From assembly GCF_000022485.1 (NCBI RefSeq), contig NC_012623.1, positions 1 through 64,000 on the forward strand: a stretch of DNA of 64,000 bases, given 5' to 3'. Positions 7,724 to 16,945 of the stretch are shown here, in pieces. Every line of letters starts with the position of its first letter. Within the stretch, counting starts at the first letter, position 1. The notes beneath the pieces were generated by a model, which made no database searches, was not told the DNA's origin, and worked only from the letters and a program-made list of their open reading frames with translations. The translations under genes were made by a program, and so were the position numbers. This stretch comes from Sulfolobus islandicus Y.N.15.51. Lineage in GTDB: Archaea > Thermoproteota > Thermoprotei_A > Sulfolobales > Sulfolobaceae.

Positions 7724-9055
7724 GTGATGTATAAGGTTCTGCTCATAATAATTCTATTGTTGCCATTATCAATGCCCTTAACAATACATACCATTTCACA
7801 ACCTTCTTCGCTGGCTTTTCCTTCTGGAGTAACCAGTTATCCTTTGAATACAGTAATCTATACAGATTTCGTTATGGGTAAGATCAATATTTCATATTTA
7901 AATATAGGTAGCTCATATTTACCTGGAGGAGAATATTTCACTACTGGGAATGCATCTCTTCAGTTAAATGCTATGGTATTAGGAAAGTATTGGGCACAAA
8001 ATGTAATCCTATTTCATCAAATATCAAATAATACCTTTTATGCCACACCAATAGTAAATCTTTGGAATCTTTCCGGTCCCTTTAGTAATACAACAGGAAA
8101 TTCGTTAGTATATCAAGGCCTTGGTGTAATTTGTTATCAAGGTCCAACGTTCAAGGTAAATTTACCCCTTTCCATAAGTCTATTTATGGAAATAGTTAAT
8201 TCTACATTAGACTTTGGATATAATATAAATGAAGAAAGGGGGATTTACTTCAGATATCCCCTAATAGGCTTATTCCAGTTAGGTGGTCTTTCATTACTAG
8301 GGTTGCCAAATGATCTAGAGTTAGTTTGGGGAGGACCAGGTGGTGGAAGTGTGGTTTTTATGAACGTGAGTAGTGTAGCCAATTTGTATTATTTCAATGG
8401 CAATGGTTTAAGTATTGTACCCAACGCTTACTCTATTGGATTTGATACCGCAGAGGCGGCATTTGGGGTTAAGATATACTCCACTTTTCCTAGTCTATTC
8501 TCGCCTATAGCAATTGAGACAAGTGGGCTTAACGTTCCTTCAGTATTATGGCCAATCCCTCCCCACGTTTTGGTTAATCAGACTAGTGATAGAATCACTG
8601 TGAAATTGTCAATAAGTAATAAGTCATTGTCTGGGCAAGCGGTTTATTTGGAAACTGGATTCCCTCCTTCAGTAGTATCTTCTACACTAACAAACTCTTC
8701 TGGAATTGCGGTATTTCCTAATAACAATTACTCGTTTTACGTAGTTTATTTTCCGGGTAACTTTACGCTATCTTCGGCATATTATTTTTCCTCGCCAATC
8801 CTTAATTCGCTTTCTAGCAAGTTTCATTCATACTACCAAGATTTATTGAATTTCCTTAACTCTGCCCAAAATTCCTTTAAGAAGGGTATAAAGTCTATAT
8901 TGTCAAAGCAGGAGACTTCCATAACTACTACCACGTTAACTTCCACTACTTCAAGCTCTCCCCAATTTGGGGTCAACTTGTATATTATACTTTACATCTT
9001 AGCTTTTGTAATAGGTATGGTTATTTCAGCAATATTAATAAGGTTCAAATTATAG
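7724..9055 (+). CDS. thermopsin-like protease, membrane-anchored
   Basis: 443 residues: signal peptide or anchor at 3-20, a large Asn/Ser/Thr-rich extracellular domain, a Thr/Ser-rich linker (about 398-412) and a C-terminal transmembrane helix (about 417-438). The domain has thermopsin (peptidase family A5) features: ASLQLNAMVLGKYWAQNV followed by NDLELVWGGPGGGS. Thermopsins are acid proteases outside the cell. Start GTG 7724 or ATG 7727. The slipin gene follows after 24 bp with a strong ribosome site, so the two form one unit; with NfeD divergent, this groups a surface protease with a membrane-microdomain pair. Catalytic activity is not proven by motifs. Confidence 0.85.
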   Translation: MMYKVLLIIILLLPLSMPLTIHTISQPSSLAFPSGVTSYPLNTVIYTDFVMGKINISYLNIGSSYLPGGEYFTTGNASLQLNAMVLGKYWAQNVILFHQISNNTFYATPIVNLWNLSGPFSNTTGNSLVYQGLGVICYQGPTFKVNLPLSISLFMEIVNSTLDFGYNINEERGIYFRYPLIGLFQLGGLSLLGLPNDLELVWGGPGGGSVVFMNVSSVANLYYFNGNGLSIVPNAYSIGFDTAEAAFGVKIYSTFPSLFSPIAIETSGLNVPSVLWPIPPHVLVNQTSDRITVKLSISNKSLSGQAVYLETGFPPSVVSSTLTNSSGIAVFPNNNYSFYVVYFPGNFTLSSAYYFSSPILNSLSSKFHSYYQDLLNFLNSAQNSFKKGIKSILSKQETSITTTTLTSTTSSSPQFGVNLYIILYILAFVIGMVISAILIRFKL

Positions 9056-9079
9056 TTATATATTTGGAGGTAGTAGGAT

Positions 9080-9883
9080 TTGGCAATTAATGTAGGAGAC
9101 ATAGTAGGCATAGTATTTCTAATCATTATAATAATCATCTTTATTGCCATGTCATTTAGAGTAGTCAGAGAATGGGAGAGAGCCGTTGTGTTGAGATTAG
9201 GGAGATTTTTAAGAATAAAAGGCCCTGGAATCATATTCCTTATACCCTTTGTTGATAGACCATTAATAGTAGATCTAAGAGTAAATACTGTTGAGGTTCC
9301 ACCTCAAACTATCTTAACTAGAGATAACGTTACTGTAAGTGTAGACGCTGTAGTGTACTATAAAGTGGTTGACCCACAAAAAGCAGTATTAAGTGTTTAC
9401 AACTATAATGTAGCAGTACTAAATTTAGCTCAAACCTCATTAAGGGATATTGTTGGACAAATGGAATTAGATGAGCTATTAAGTAAAAGGGAAGAAATCA
9501 ATAAGAGGATACAAGAAATATTAGATGTTACAACTGAAGGGTGGGGAATTAAAGTCACCGCTGTAACTATAAGAGATATTAGATTATCTCAAGATTTGTT
9601 ATCTGCTATGGCAAAGCAAGCTGAGGCAGAGAGATTAAGAAGAGCGAAGGTAATACTAAGTGAAGGTGAGAGACAAGCTGCAAGTATTTTAGCTGACGCA
9701 TCTACTTATTACAAGGATAATCCATCAGCATTACAGTTAAGGTTTTTGGAAACATTATCAGATATTTCACAAAGAGGAGGTTTAATAATAGTAGTTCCGG
9801 CAGGAAATGAAATATACCCTACTCTAGGTACTAGTGCTGCATTATCAACTCTCTCAAAAAAGTTACAAACTGAAACCAAATAG
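9080..9883 (+). CDS. stomatin/slipin family SPFH membrane protein
   Basis: 267 residues, TTG start at 9080 preceded by a strong Shine-Dalgarno site (ggaggt, 9066-9071). One N-terminal transmembrane helix (about 7-27) is followed by the SPFH/PHB domain (REWERAVVLRLGRF, GPGIIFLIPFVDR, VEVPPQTILTRDNVTV) and a helical region (QAEAERLRRAKVILSEGERQAA). It ends with the oligomerisation motif LIIVVPAG. Slipins form ring-like assemblies organising membrane domains and in archaea work with NfeD. It is co-transcribed with the thermopsin-like gene. Confidence 0.95.
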   Translation: MAINVGDIVGIVFLIIIIIIFIAMSFRVVREWERAVVLRLGRFLRIKGPGIIFLIPFVDRPLIVDLRVNTVEVPPQTILTRDNVTVSVDAVVYYKVVDPQKAVLSVYNYNVAVLNLAQTSLRDIVGQMELDELLSKREEINKRIQEILDVTTEGWGIKVTAVTIRDIRLSQDLLSAMAKQAEAERLRRAKVILSEGERQAASILADASTYYKDNPSALQLRFLETLSDISQRGGLIIVVPAGNEIYPTLGTSAALSTLSKKLQTETK

Positions 9884-9913
9884 TCAGCTGGACTAGGAGT
9901 CTTCATCCATCAT

Positions 9914-11005
9914 TTACGTCTTTCTCATCATTAGTTCTGCCAGCTTATCGTTCATATCTAAATAGTTTTCTCTAGCTAAGTTAAATAGTAATGCATATTT
10001 TTTTGCATCTTGTGAATTTATTTCCGAAAGTTCGTCAGCTAGTTTATTCAATAACGTAACTTCTCTAATACCTTGCATAGCCCATGTGTTCAAATATTTA
10101 ATTGGTGTAAAGTCAGGTTCCTTTTCACTTAACATATCTATTCTGACTATTGGTGATGTTATATTATACTGGTAATAGAGAGAGTATATTGAGAGTGAGT
10201 AGTTAAATGCCTTTTTATATTGGTTATAAGCCTTTGAGATTCCCTTTAGATCATCTAGTATTATCTGATTATTTATTAACGAATCCCAATTTATCCATCC
10301 TAGAAAGATTGGTTTATTAAACTCAGACTTTTCGAGTCTATATTTATACATAATATTAGATATTATGTAATTCTCCCTTGCCTTAATCAGCGCCGGATAG
10401 CTATTTAAAAATTCCTTGATCAATATTCTATGGGAGAAGTTCTTTACTATTCCCATGATTAATTTGTTCTTACCCTTTAATCTTCTGAGTACTGTAGAAC
10501 GATATAGTGCTAACTTATCCAGCGATAAGATATTTTCTATCTCAACGTCCTCTTCATAATATGTGGGAGGATCCACTATAGGTCCATCGACAAATATCAC
10601 GTCACAATCCTCGCACTTCTCAATTAAACCAGTTTCTAAACTAAGCATAAATAGAATGGATTTATTGGATATTACGTTCTTATCATAGTAATTCTCTATT
10701 ATTTTGAAATCTTCAGCTATCTCAGACGGAACACTCTTTTTATCCTTCTTTTTCCCTAAGATCTTCACAGCTCTAGCTAGGATAAGAGTTACATCACTTA
10801 GCTCTATTTCATATTTACTTCCATCTACTGCACATGCTATGTGGTCAGGATCTATAATCTCTTCAAGTATTCCTATTTTTAATTCCGAATTATTTGATGT
10901 AATATCGTCAAAAATCAAGTTAGTTGCCATGTTTATCTTTCCTCTCTCATCAACATCCTTGGTAGCTAACTCATTTACCTTTTTGATTATCTCATTAATA
11001 TTCAA
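9914..11005 (-). CDS. NurA-domain nuclease, second paralogue
   Basis: 363 residues. The NurA signature is visible: CAVDGSKYEIEL with the metal-binding Asp at 61, and DVIFVDGPIVDPP with Asp 140. NurA is a 5'-3' single-strand exonuclease and endonuclease that works with the HerA translocase. This copy is clearly different from the canonical nurA at 51721-52740. It is the last gene of a four-gene run (herA-like, AAA/coiled-coil ATPase, coiled-coil protein, nurA-like), overlapping the gene before it by ATGA, so it is probably made in fixed ratio with it. The substrate process (repair, defence or segregation) is unknown. Confidence 0.88.
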   Translation of the reverse strand: MNINEIIKKVNELATKDVDERGKINMATNLIFDDITSNNSELKIGILEEIIDPDHIACAVDGSKYEIELSDVTLILARAVKILGKKKDKKSVPSEIAEDFKIIENYYDKNVISNKSILFMLSLETGLIEKCEDCDVIFVDGPIVDPPTYYEEDVEIENILSLDKLALYRSTVLRRLKGKNKLIMGIVKNFSHRILIKEFLNSYPALIKARENYIISNIMYKYRLEKSEFNKPIFLGWINWDSLINNQIILDDLKGISKAYNQYKKAFNYSLSIYSLYYQYNITSPIVRIDMLSEKEPDFTPIKYLNTWAMQGIREVTLLNKLADELSEINSQDAKKYALLFNLARENYLDMNDKLAELMMRKT

Positions 11006-11691
11006 ACTTTCACCTTTATCGAAATATTTCTCTCTACAAGCATTTTCATAACCTTAATAGCCTCTTCTAAATTATCTTTACTAATCTTTATTTCGCCTTT
11101 GTCTATTAGTATTATCAGTATGTTAATCTCATTCTCGTTTAGATTTAATTTTCCTAACTCGTTAACGATAATCTCATATAGTTCATTAAGGTGTTGTTTA
11201 GCTTGTATTTCGACTTCATTTAGCTTAGAAAGTGATTTCTCCTTAGGTATACTAAAAGTTTTTACATCTTTCTGAATTTTAAGAAAATGATACAAAATTT
11301 TCGCATACAATTTTAGTCTATCATTTATTTCCTCGATGTTCTTAATCTTATCGTCTATTATCTTATTCAGATCTTGTTCTACATCCTTTTCTAAGCTGTC
11401 AATTTTTCCTTTTATCTTCTCTACGTATCTAATTATTTCTTCTGCGGAATTGAGCTTGCCTAGCCTCTCTATATCTGCTTTAATTTCCTCAAGATTATCT
11501 TCATATTTATTTAATTCGTTTATCTTCTTCTCTAAGCTCCTTAATTTCTTTAGAGACTCCTTCAGACTTTGTTTAGATACCTCTAATTCCTCTATCATCT
11601 CAGTAATTTTTCTATCTTCTTCTCTAAGCTTTTCTACGTCTAAATTCTGCTTATATTGGGTCAATTTTTCTATAAACTCATCCAAATCCAT
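11002..11691 (-). CDS. coiled-coil protein of the second HerA/NurA operon
   Basis: 229 residues. Roughly residues 1-140 are an almost continuous Lys/Glu/Leu coiled coil (KITEMIEELEVSKQSLKESL, NLEEIKADIERLGKL); the last 80 residues look globular and may be a small helical domain. No ATPase motifs are present, so it is not a Rad50/SMC protein by itself. It starts inside the last codons of the large ATPase gene (14-base overlap) and overlaps the nurA-like gene by 4 bases. It probably bridges the ATPase, which also ends in a coiled coil, and the nuclease; this is inference. Confidence 0.85.
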   Translation of the reverse strand: MDLDEFIEKLTQYKQNLDVEKLREEDRKITEMIEELEVSKQSLKESLKKLRSLEKKINELNKYEDNLEEIKADIERLGKLNSAEEIIRYVEKIKGKIDSLEKDVEQDLNKIIDDKIKNIEEINDRLKLYAKILYHFLKIQKDVKTFSIPKEKSLSKLNEVEIQAKQHLNELYEIIVNELGKLNLNENEINILIILIDKGEIKISKDNLEEAIKVMKMLVERNISIKVKV

Positions 11692-14600
11692 GTTCTTCTA
11701 GAACCTCCTTTATTTCTTGAATCAATTGCGTTATCTTTTGCGTGTTTCTCTCCACGTTCTCCCTCAACTTAGGTAATTCTGGACTTATCTTTTCTAACTC
11801 ATTTACAATCGTCTCAATATTATTTAATTGAATACCGACCTTACTTAATGATGTAATTTCATCTACTATTGTTCCTTTTAACTCTTCACCAACGATTGCT
11901 ATGCCATTTAGTGCCTCTTTCAGTAATTTGAATAATATGAAATAAAGATTCGAGTTGTCTTCGACATGAATTGTAGTAAGTAAGTAATCGAGGTATCTTT
12001 TGAAAGACTCCGTTTCTCCCCTTTCATTTATCTCCTGAATTCTTTTCGCCAACTTATCCATGTGTATTTTGAAATTGTCTTTAAGTTCTCGAACTATCTC
12101 ACGTACTTTCTCTATTTCCTCTATTTTCTCGTTTATCTTAATATATCTTTTAGCCTTTTCCACAACTTCTAATTTCTTAGAGATTTCCTCCACGATCTTG
12201 TCCGTTTCAATTACTGATTTCTCGGTCTCTCTTAATAATTCCAGATAAATATTCGATAGGTAGAGATAATCATAACATAGCCTTATATCCTTATTTTCAG
12301 TGCAAGATTTCTCATATGTTTCTATGGCTTCTCTCATTTCTTCAAGACTCCTTACTGCAGCTCCCCTCTTTTTAGCAGTTATGAAGTATCCATAAGCTGA
12401 GTATGGATTATCTAGTTTTTCCTTTATTTTTCGTATCTGGTCATTTATTTTCATATAAATTGAATCTTTATTTAAATATTTGGCGACTTCACCACTAACT
12501 ATTGAAGAGTAAACTAGGAAATCTAAAGTGGGATTTTGTCCAATTTTTTTATCAGGATTAAAAATTTGGTAAGCGAAGGCTAAAGGATTATTTTTATTAT
12601 CCTTTCTTCTTGTATCTTGTGGGTTTACATAGTACATTATATAATTAAATACAACATCCTCCGCTTCTTGTTTGTATTTTTGTCTAATAAGTCCCGCAAA
12701 TAGCTTAGAAAATGAGGATAACGAGTCTCCAGCTAAGTCTTCGAAATCTATGTAATTAGTTCTTATCTTTATTATATAATTATTATAGAAGTAAGTAATA
12801 ACGTCTTCAATAAATGTGTTTGATGTTTCTATATCCTCTAAATGGAATTGCTTACTTCCATACATTCTGAATTTCTCATTAATGATGTCATTTACTTTGT
12901 CGAACACTTCATCAGCGTTTGCCATCTTAATTGAAGGGTAGAATATTATCCAATTGAACGATTGTATTAATCTCTTATTTTTAGGTATTGGAAGTTGTTT
13001 CAAATTAAGGTTATCTTTTATTTTTAGCAGTAGAGAGGATATCGAATTTTTCAAGTCACCTAGTCTTAGTTCTATGGAATCCAGTCTAATTCTACTTTGC
13101 CCATAGATCTTAGAGAATAGTAGATATAATAACTGTCTTTTCTTTGGTGTGGTGATTTTTAGTTCGATCAAAGGTATTGATAGTTCGTCTAAAGTTTTAG
13201 ACAATTCTTCCTTTCCTATTTGAGGCTCTATTAGAATAATTCCGTGAATTATATCATCGCTTTCTTTAATCTCTTTTATTAGACTCTTAATTTCATCCTC
13301 GTTAGATGGTTTTGCTAAAATAATTGTAATTTTGTCATTTCTATCGACAATTTTTAAAAACCTTATGTAGTCTCTGGTTCTGTTAGCACTATCTATTTTT
13401 ATTCCTAGAACCTCCATAAAATATTCTAGTGATTCAAGTTCCTTCTCTCTATCTGTAATATATGTATTTACGAACTGTAGAGCTTTATCTCGTATTTCCC
13501 TAGACTTGAACTCTACTACTAGTCCTCCTATATTCGTATTCGCTACACTCTCAAAGAAGTTCCAAGATAATGCATAGGCTTCAGTTTTACTGAATAGCGT
13601 TAGTTTTTTAATATTCTCCTTTAATTTGCTTGTATCTATACTTTCGTACACTACACTTTCTATATTATCAGATATAAATACGTGAAAGTCATCTTGATAG
13701 TATGTTAAAAGGAAGTCCTCTACGTATTCTTGTCCTTTAGGGAATATCTCAATCCATTTTAGGTATGGTAGTAGTACTCCCTTCACTACATGACCTTCTA
13801 ATTGTTTTATGATTAGTTTTTCGTCAGTGAATATTCTACTCATTAGCACTCTATATAAATTACTTGATTCTTGAGAGTCCAATTCGTTCTCCATTTTCGT
13901 CAATGTATCTAGCTTGATGGTCTCCCCTTCTGAATTTAGGCTAATTCCTTTCTCTGATCTGGCTAGTTCGTTGAAAATTCTATCTATATTAGGAAGATTG
14001 TCGCACAATATATCGTTGAAGAACCTTACGTATTTTCTTCTTTCTTGGTCTATTACCCAGTACGGCAAATCCATGTATTGGAGTATTTTGAAGTCCTTTA
14101 CGTTAGCCATCTTTAGCATGCATTTTAACATCAATAGAAACTCTAATTTAGATGGATTTTCTATACTAACTTTCCTTATTCTTTCTAAGAGTGAAGGGTA
14201 TGTCTCTGAAAATAGGTTATAAATTAATCCTCCAGTTCCAAATATTTTAGAATATGCACTAGGAGTCATGGAAAGATATACTATTGAATTTCCGGTTGAG
14301 TTGGCTAATTCCTTTACCTTACTCCAAAAATCCTTTATCTCGTTTTGATATTCTGCAAAGTAATCTACAGAACTCTCTACCTCATCAATAAGATATATGT
14401 TATTTCTGAACGTTAACAAGTCCTCAGTTTTACTTAAAAGTTCTACAAAAGGTACTTTTATTACGCTAATATTTTTGCTTTTGGCGTATTCCTCAATAAT
14501 GTCAAGGAATGTGCTTTTTCCTTGACCCCAATCGGCTACAAGGGATATTATTTCTGGGGACTGTTTAGTCTTAGATATCCTGTCTATCTCATCCTTAACC

Positions 14601-14716
14601 TGCTTGAAAAATCTCAGTCTATTAATGTATAATGGGTTCTCGCTAATGCAAGAGAAAATTTGATAGATGTAAGACGAGTCAGAGGCAGTCTCACTTATTC
14701 TCTTGTAACAACTCAC
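11678..14716 (-). CDS. large AAA-type ATPase with C-terminal coiled coil
   Basis: 1012 residues. The N-terminal P-loop domain has Walker A VADWGQGKSTF (60-70) and Walker B NIYLIDEVESS (106-116), with a Thr-containing sensor-like YLSMTP around 151-156. The middle (about 250-780) is of unknown fold; about 790-1012 is coiled coil (KIEEIEKVREIVRELKDNF and similar). The WGQGKS form of the P loop is typical of ORC/KAP-like STAND-type ATPases, but I cannot name the family. GTG start at 14716 follows a gggtga ribosome site 4 bp after the herA-like stop. It is the signature component that sets this operon apart from the canonical HerA-NurA set. Confidence 0.9.
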   Translation of the reverse strand: MSCYKRISETASDSSYIYQIFSCISENPLYINRLRFFKQVKDEIDRISKTKQSPEIISLVADWGQGKSTFLDIIEEYAKSKNISVIKVPFVELLSKTEDLLTFRNNIYLIDEVESSVDYFAEYQNEIKDFWSKVKELANSTGNSIVYLSMTPSAYSKIFGTGGLIYNLFSETYPSLLERIRKVSIENPSKLEFLLMLKCMLKMANVKDFKILQYMDLPYWVIDQERRKYVRFFNDILCDNLPNIDRIFNELARSEKGISLNSEGETIKLDTLTKMENELDSQESSNLYRVLMSRIFTDEKLIIKQLEGHVVKGVLLPYLKWIEIFPKGQEYVEDFLLTYYQDDFHVFISDNIESVVYESIDTSKLKENIKKLTLFSKTEAYALSWNFFESVANTNIGGLVVEFKSREIRDKALQFVNTYITDREKELESLEYFMEVLGIKIDSANRTRDYIRFLKIVDRNDKITIILAKPSNEDEIKSLIKEIKESDDIIHGIILIEPQIGKEELSKTLDELSIPLIELKITTPKKRQLLYLLFSKIYGQSRIRLDSIELRLGDLKNSISSLLLKIKDNLNLKQLPIPKNKRLIQSFNWIIFYPSIKMANADEVFDKVNDIINEKFRMYGSKQFHLEDIETSNTFIEDVITYFYNNYIIKIRTNYIDFEDLAGDSLSSFSKLFAGLIRQKYKQEAEDVVFNYIMYYVNPQDTRRKDNKNNPLAFAYQIFNPDKKIGQNPTLDFLVYSSIVSGEVAKYLNKDSIYMKINDQIRKIKEKLDNPYSAYGYFITAKKRGAAVRSLEEMREAIETYEKSCTENKDIRLCYDYLYLSNIYLELLRETEKSVIETDKIVEEISKKLEVVEKAKRYIKINEKIEEIEKVREIVRELKDNFKIHMDKLAKRIQEINERGETESFKRYLDYLLTTIHVEDNSNLYFILFKLLKEALNGIAIVGEELKGTIVDEITSLSKVGIQLNNIETIVNELEKISPELPKLRENVERNTQKITQLIQEIKEVLEEHGFG

Positions 14717-14720
14717 ATTT

Positions 14721-16334
14721 TCACCCTTCGCTTAAAATTAAATCAATTCTTTCCACGTTTCCAGCGTATGATCCCAACCTAGCATCCCACGGTATTCTTA
14801 TCAATGCTGGACTTTTCATTATTGACATAAGCCCACTTACTATTACGTGTCCAGTCTCTAGTGATGTCAAATTCCTAGTCAACGATTCTGGTAAACCTCC
14901 CGAAGCAGACATCACATACCTTACATCCTCGTGATATATTCTATGAAAGAAGAAGGTGTTAATCATCGACAATACGTATTTATCTATAAATGCCGGTCTT
15001 TGACTTACGAGAATTAAAGAAGCTCCAAATTTTCTTCCTTGGGTTGCCAATGTTACCAATACGTCTTTTGTCAAGTTGGCGTTTACTGGATAATCAACAG
15101 AAGGTATGTAGTTTTGTGCCTCTTCTATTACAAATCCCAAGAACCTTTGATTGCCGTTATATTTGGATTTTGTGAGATAATTGAAGATCAATCTGGTTAT
15201 GTAACTCACGATAAGCTGTTTTGTAAGGACGTCTATACCTGGTGAACCCTCAGCAGAGAAGTCTATTATTGCTAAACCTCTATTCCTCCAAATCACTTCT
15301 AGTGTATTTTCAGTTAAAGATGCAGAAGAGTTGACCAGTTGTAGTCTGTTAATCACCTTGTTTTTGAATATTTCTAGTGCACTCGCAATTCCTCTAGCCG
15401 TGCTTGTTGTTATTCCTATATCTTTATTTTGAGCCATAGTAAGGATCTCATTTCTTAGGTTCTCAATTCCTATTGCAGTTCCTAGAAGGGTATTGTACTC
15501 CTTACTATCGTGATTTGCTAGTACTTGCTCTAGGAAATTTAGTTGCAAGGTGTTATAGGAAGCTTCTCCGTATTTTAGAGACATAATGAATTCTGATAAT
15601 TCTCTAGGAGTGAATATGGACAAATCTATTGTGAGTTTAATGTCATTTTGTTCCTTAGGATCCTTTAGTATATACCTTTTTATCCAGCCCCTTCCCGTAG
15701 ATACGATGTCTAGATTTGTCGAAGCTAAATCTATGTAGTCTCCATTCGCATCAATTACAATCATCGGTAAGGCTGTGATATTATCTCCTATTTTTATGTT
15801 GGATAGAAGCTTGATTAAATATCTCATATTATAGCTTTTTCCACTTCCTGTCTCCCCAAAAACTCCTATATGCATCGTTATCGCATTAAGGTCTAATAAT
15901 AATGGTATTTCAGAACCCGCTAAAGCACCGTACTCAATTAATCCTTTCTTGCTTTTTATACCATAAAACGAAAGTAGGTCTTTTTCACTCTTTATTTCTG
16001 GTAGTTTTCTTACGAAAGAACCCGGTTTAGGAGTAGTGCTATGATCATATTTTTTTATTAAGTGCAAAGTAGCCTTTATTATTGTATTCATATCTAGAAT
16101 CTCGTATATCGATGGTTCTTTTAGTATTGACTTAGCTATATCCCCCCTTTCGTCAAAGAACTCGTTCAGAAATTCATAATTCTCAACCCTGACTAGCGAA
16201 AGTTTCTCAGAATCATCAATTAATAACAATTGCCCTATGTTTATTTCTTCGTCAGCTCTAATTAGCCCTTGCAATTCATTTGCTTCGCTTTTCTGCAGTA
16301 CTATTCCTATGATCTCTCCCTTTTCCATCAACAT
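14721..16334 (-). CDS. HerA-like DNA translocase, second paralogue
   Basis: 537 residues of the HerA/FtsK superfamily (DUF87). An N-terminal HAS-barrel-like part is followed by Walker A GETGSGKS (160-167), Walker B FVIEEAQ (401-407), arginine finger in QGRKFGASL (Arg 434) and the sensor VSQRP (443-447). HerA forms hexameric rings that drive NurA. Compared with the canonical HerA (56478-57980) it shares motifs but little else. A TATA box in the short gap before it (16354-16362) is 20-28 bp from the ATG, so it heads its own operon rather than depending on the genes before it. Confidence 0.93.
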   Translation of the reverse strand: MLMEKGEIIGIVLQKSEANELQGLIRADEEINIGQLLLIDDSEKLSLVRVENYEFLNEFFDERGDIAKSILKEPSIYEILDMNTIIKATLHLIKKYDHSTTPKPGSFVRKLPEIKSEKDLLSFYGIKSKKGLIEYGALAGSEIPLLLDLNAITMHIGVFGETGSGKSYNMRYLIKLLSNIKIGDNITALPMIVIDANGDYIDLASTNLDIVSTGRGWIKRYILKDPKEQNDIKLTIDLSIFTPRELSEFIMSLKYGEASYNTLQLNFLEQVLANHDSKEYNTLLGTAIGIENLRNEILTMAQNKDIGITTSTARGIASALEIFKNKVINRLQLVNSSASLTENTLEVIWRNRGLAIIDFSAEGSPGIDVLTKQLIVSYITRLIFNYLTKSKYNGNQRFLGFVIEEAQNYIPSVDYPVNANLTKDVLVTLATQGRKFGASLILVSQRPAFIDKYVLSMINTFFFHRIYHEDVRYVMSASGGLPESLTRNLTSLETGHVIVSGLMSIMKSPALIRIPWDARLGSYAGNVERIDLILSEG

Positions 16335-16353
16335 TTAACATTATTTAAGAACG

Positions 16354-16362
16354 TTTTTAAAC
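16354..16362 (-). promoter_or_regulatory. TATA box of the second herA operon
   Basis: Minus-strand gtttaaaaa element 20-28 bp upstream of ATG 16334, inside the 44-bp gap after the DUF5591 gene. It supports a leaderless start for the herA-like gene and separates the herA operon from the ArcS-like pair. Confidence 0.55.
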
Positions 16363-16378
16363 GATTAAGCTACTGGAA

Positions 16379-16945
16379 TTATGATGAAATGCTTGTTATC
16401 ACATTAGCTATGGTTTTAAAGGCTAATCTACCATATGGGTAAATTGTTATTTTTAAATTTGAGATTTCAGCTGCCCTTTTGACTATTTCGTAGTGATGCC
16501 TAGGTAGTATACCTATTAACCTATTGTGTAACATACTTACTTTTATGAGGGGTTTCGTTAATAACATTATAAACTCTTCTTTCTCCTCTTTACTCATAAG
16601 TCTCGGCGGGTAATCATAATTATTAAAAGGATAGCATTCCTCTAATTCTTTAGGCACTAAAAGCATTGGTTCCGATACTGAATAGACTTGTACTTTTTCT
16701 TCTAAATTATATTTGTTTAATGTAGCATAGGCTATTTTGTGGGTTGGCGATAATGAATAAGGCTTAACTACTGTACAAGGCAATAGCAATCCAATTTCCT
16801 TGTCCGAATTCCAATTTTCCAGGAAATAGTGATGCCATCTCATTACTACTGGGTGTCTGAATAAATCATCCGTATTATCTTTTTTAGATATTCTAGTAAA
16901 ATCAGGCTTTAGATATTCATATAGTCGCTCGCATGCAGAGCTCAT
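16379..16945 (-). CDS. DUF5591 (ArcS-type) protein, C-terminal half of a split ArcS-like enzyme
   Basis: 188 residues. The motif LLLPCTVVKPYSLSPTHK (about 53-70) followed by MLLVPKELEECYPFNNYDYP is the DUF5591 signature, found in archaeosine synthase (ArcS/TgtA2) after its TGT-like domain. The PUA domain usual at the C-terminus of ArcS is missing. The start overlaps the end of the TGT-like gene by 29 bases, so the two products are probably subunits of one enzyme. In other archaea ArcS completes archaeosine at tRNA position 15. Other amidino-transfer enzymes serve this role in many crenarchaea, so the substrate here is open. Confidence 0.8.
   Translation of the reverse strand: MSSACERLYEYLKPDFTRISKKDNTDDLFRHPVVMRWHHYFLENWNSDKEIGLLLPCTVVKPYSLSPTHKIAYATLNKYNLEEKVQVYSVSEPMLLVPKELEECYPFNNYDYPPRLMSKEEKEEFIMLLTKPLIKVSMLHNRLIGILPRHHYEIVKRAAEISNLKITIYPYGRLAFKTIANVITSISS

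Noticed and set aside
9884-9913. Minus-strand half of a C/D box element (ggatga, 15 bases, ctga) between slipin and nurA-like genes
   Set aside because: No C' or second D box follows, and spacing is off; not enough for an sRNA call.
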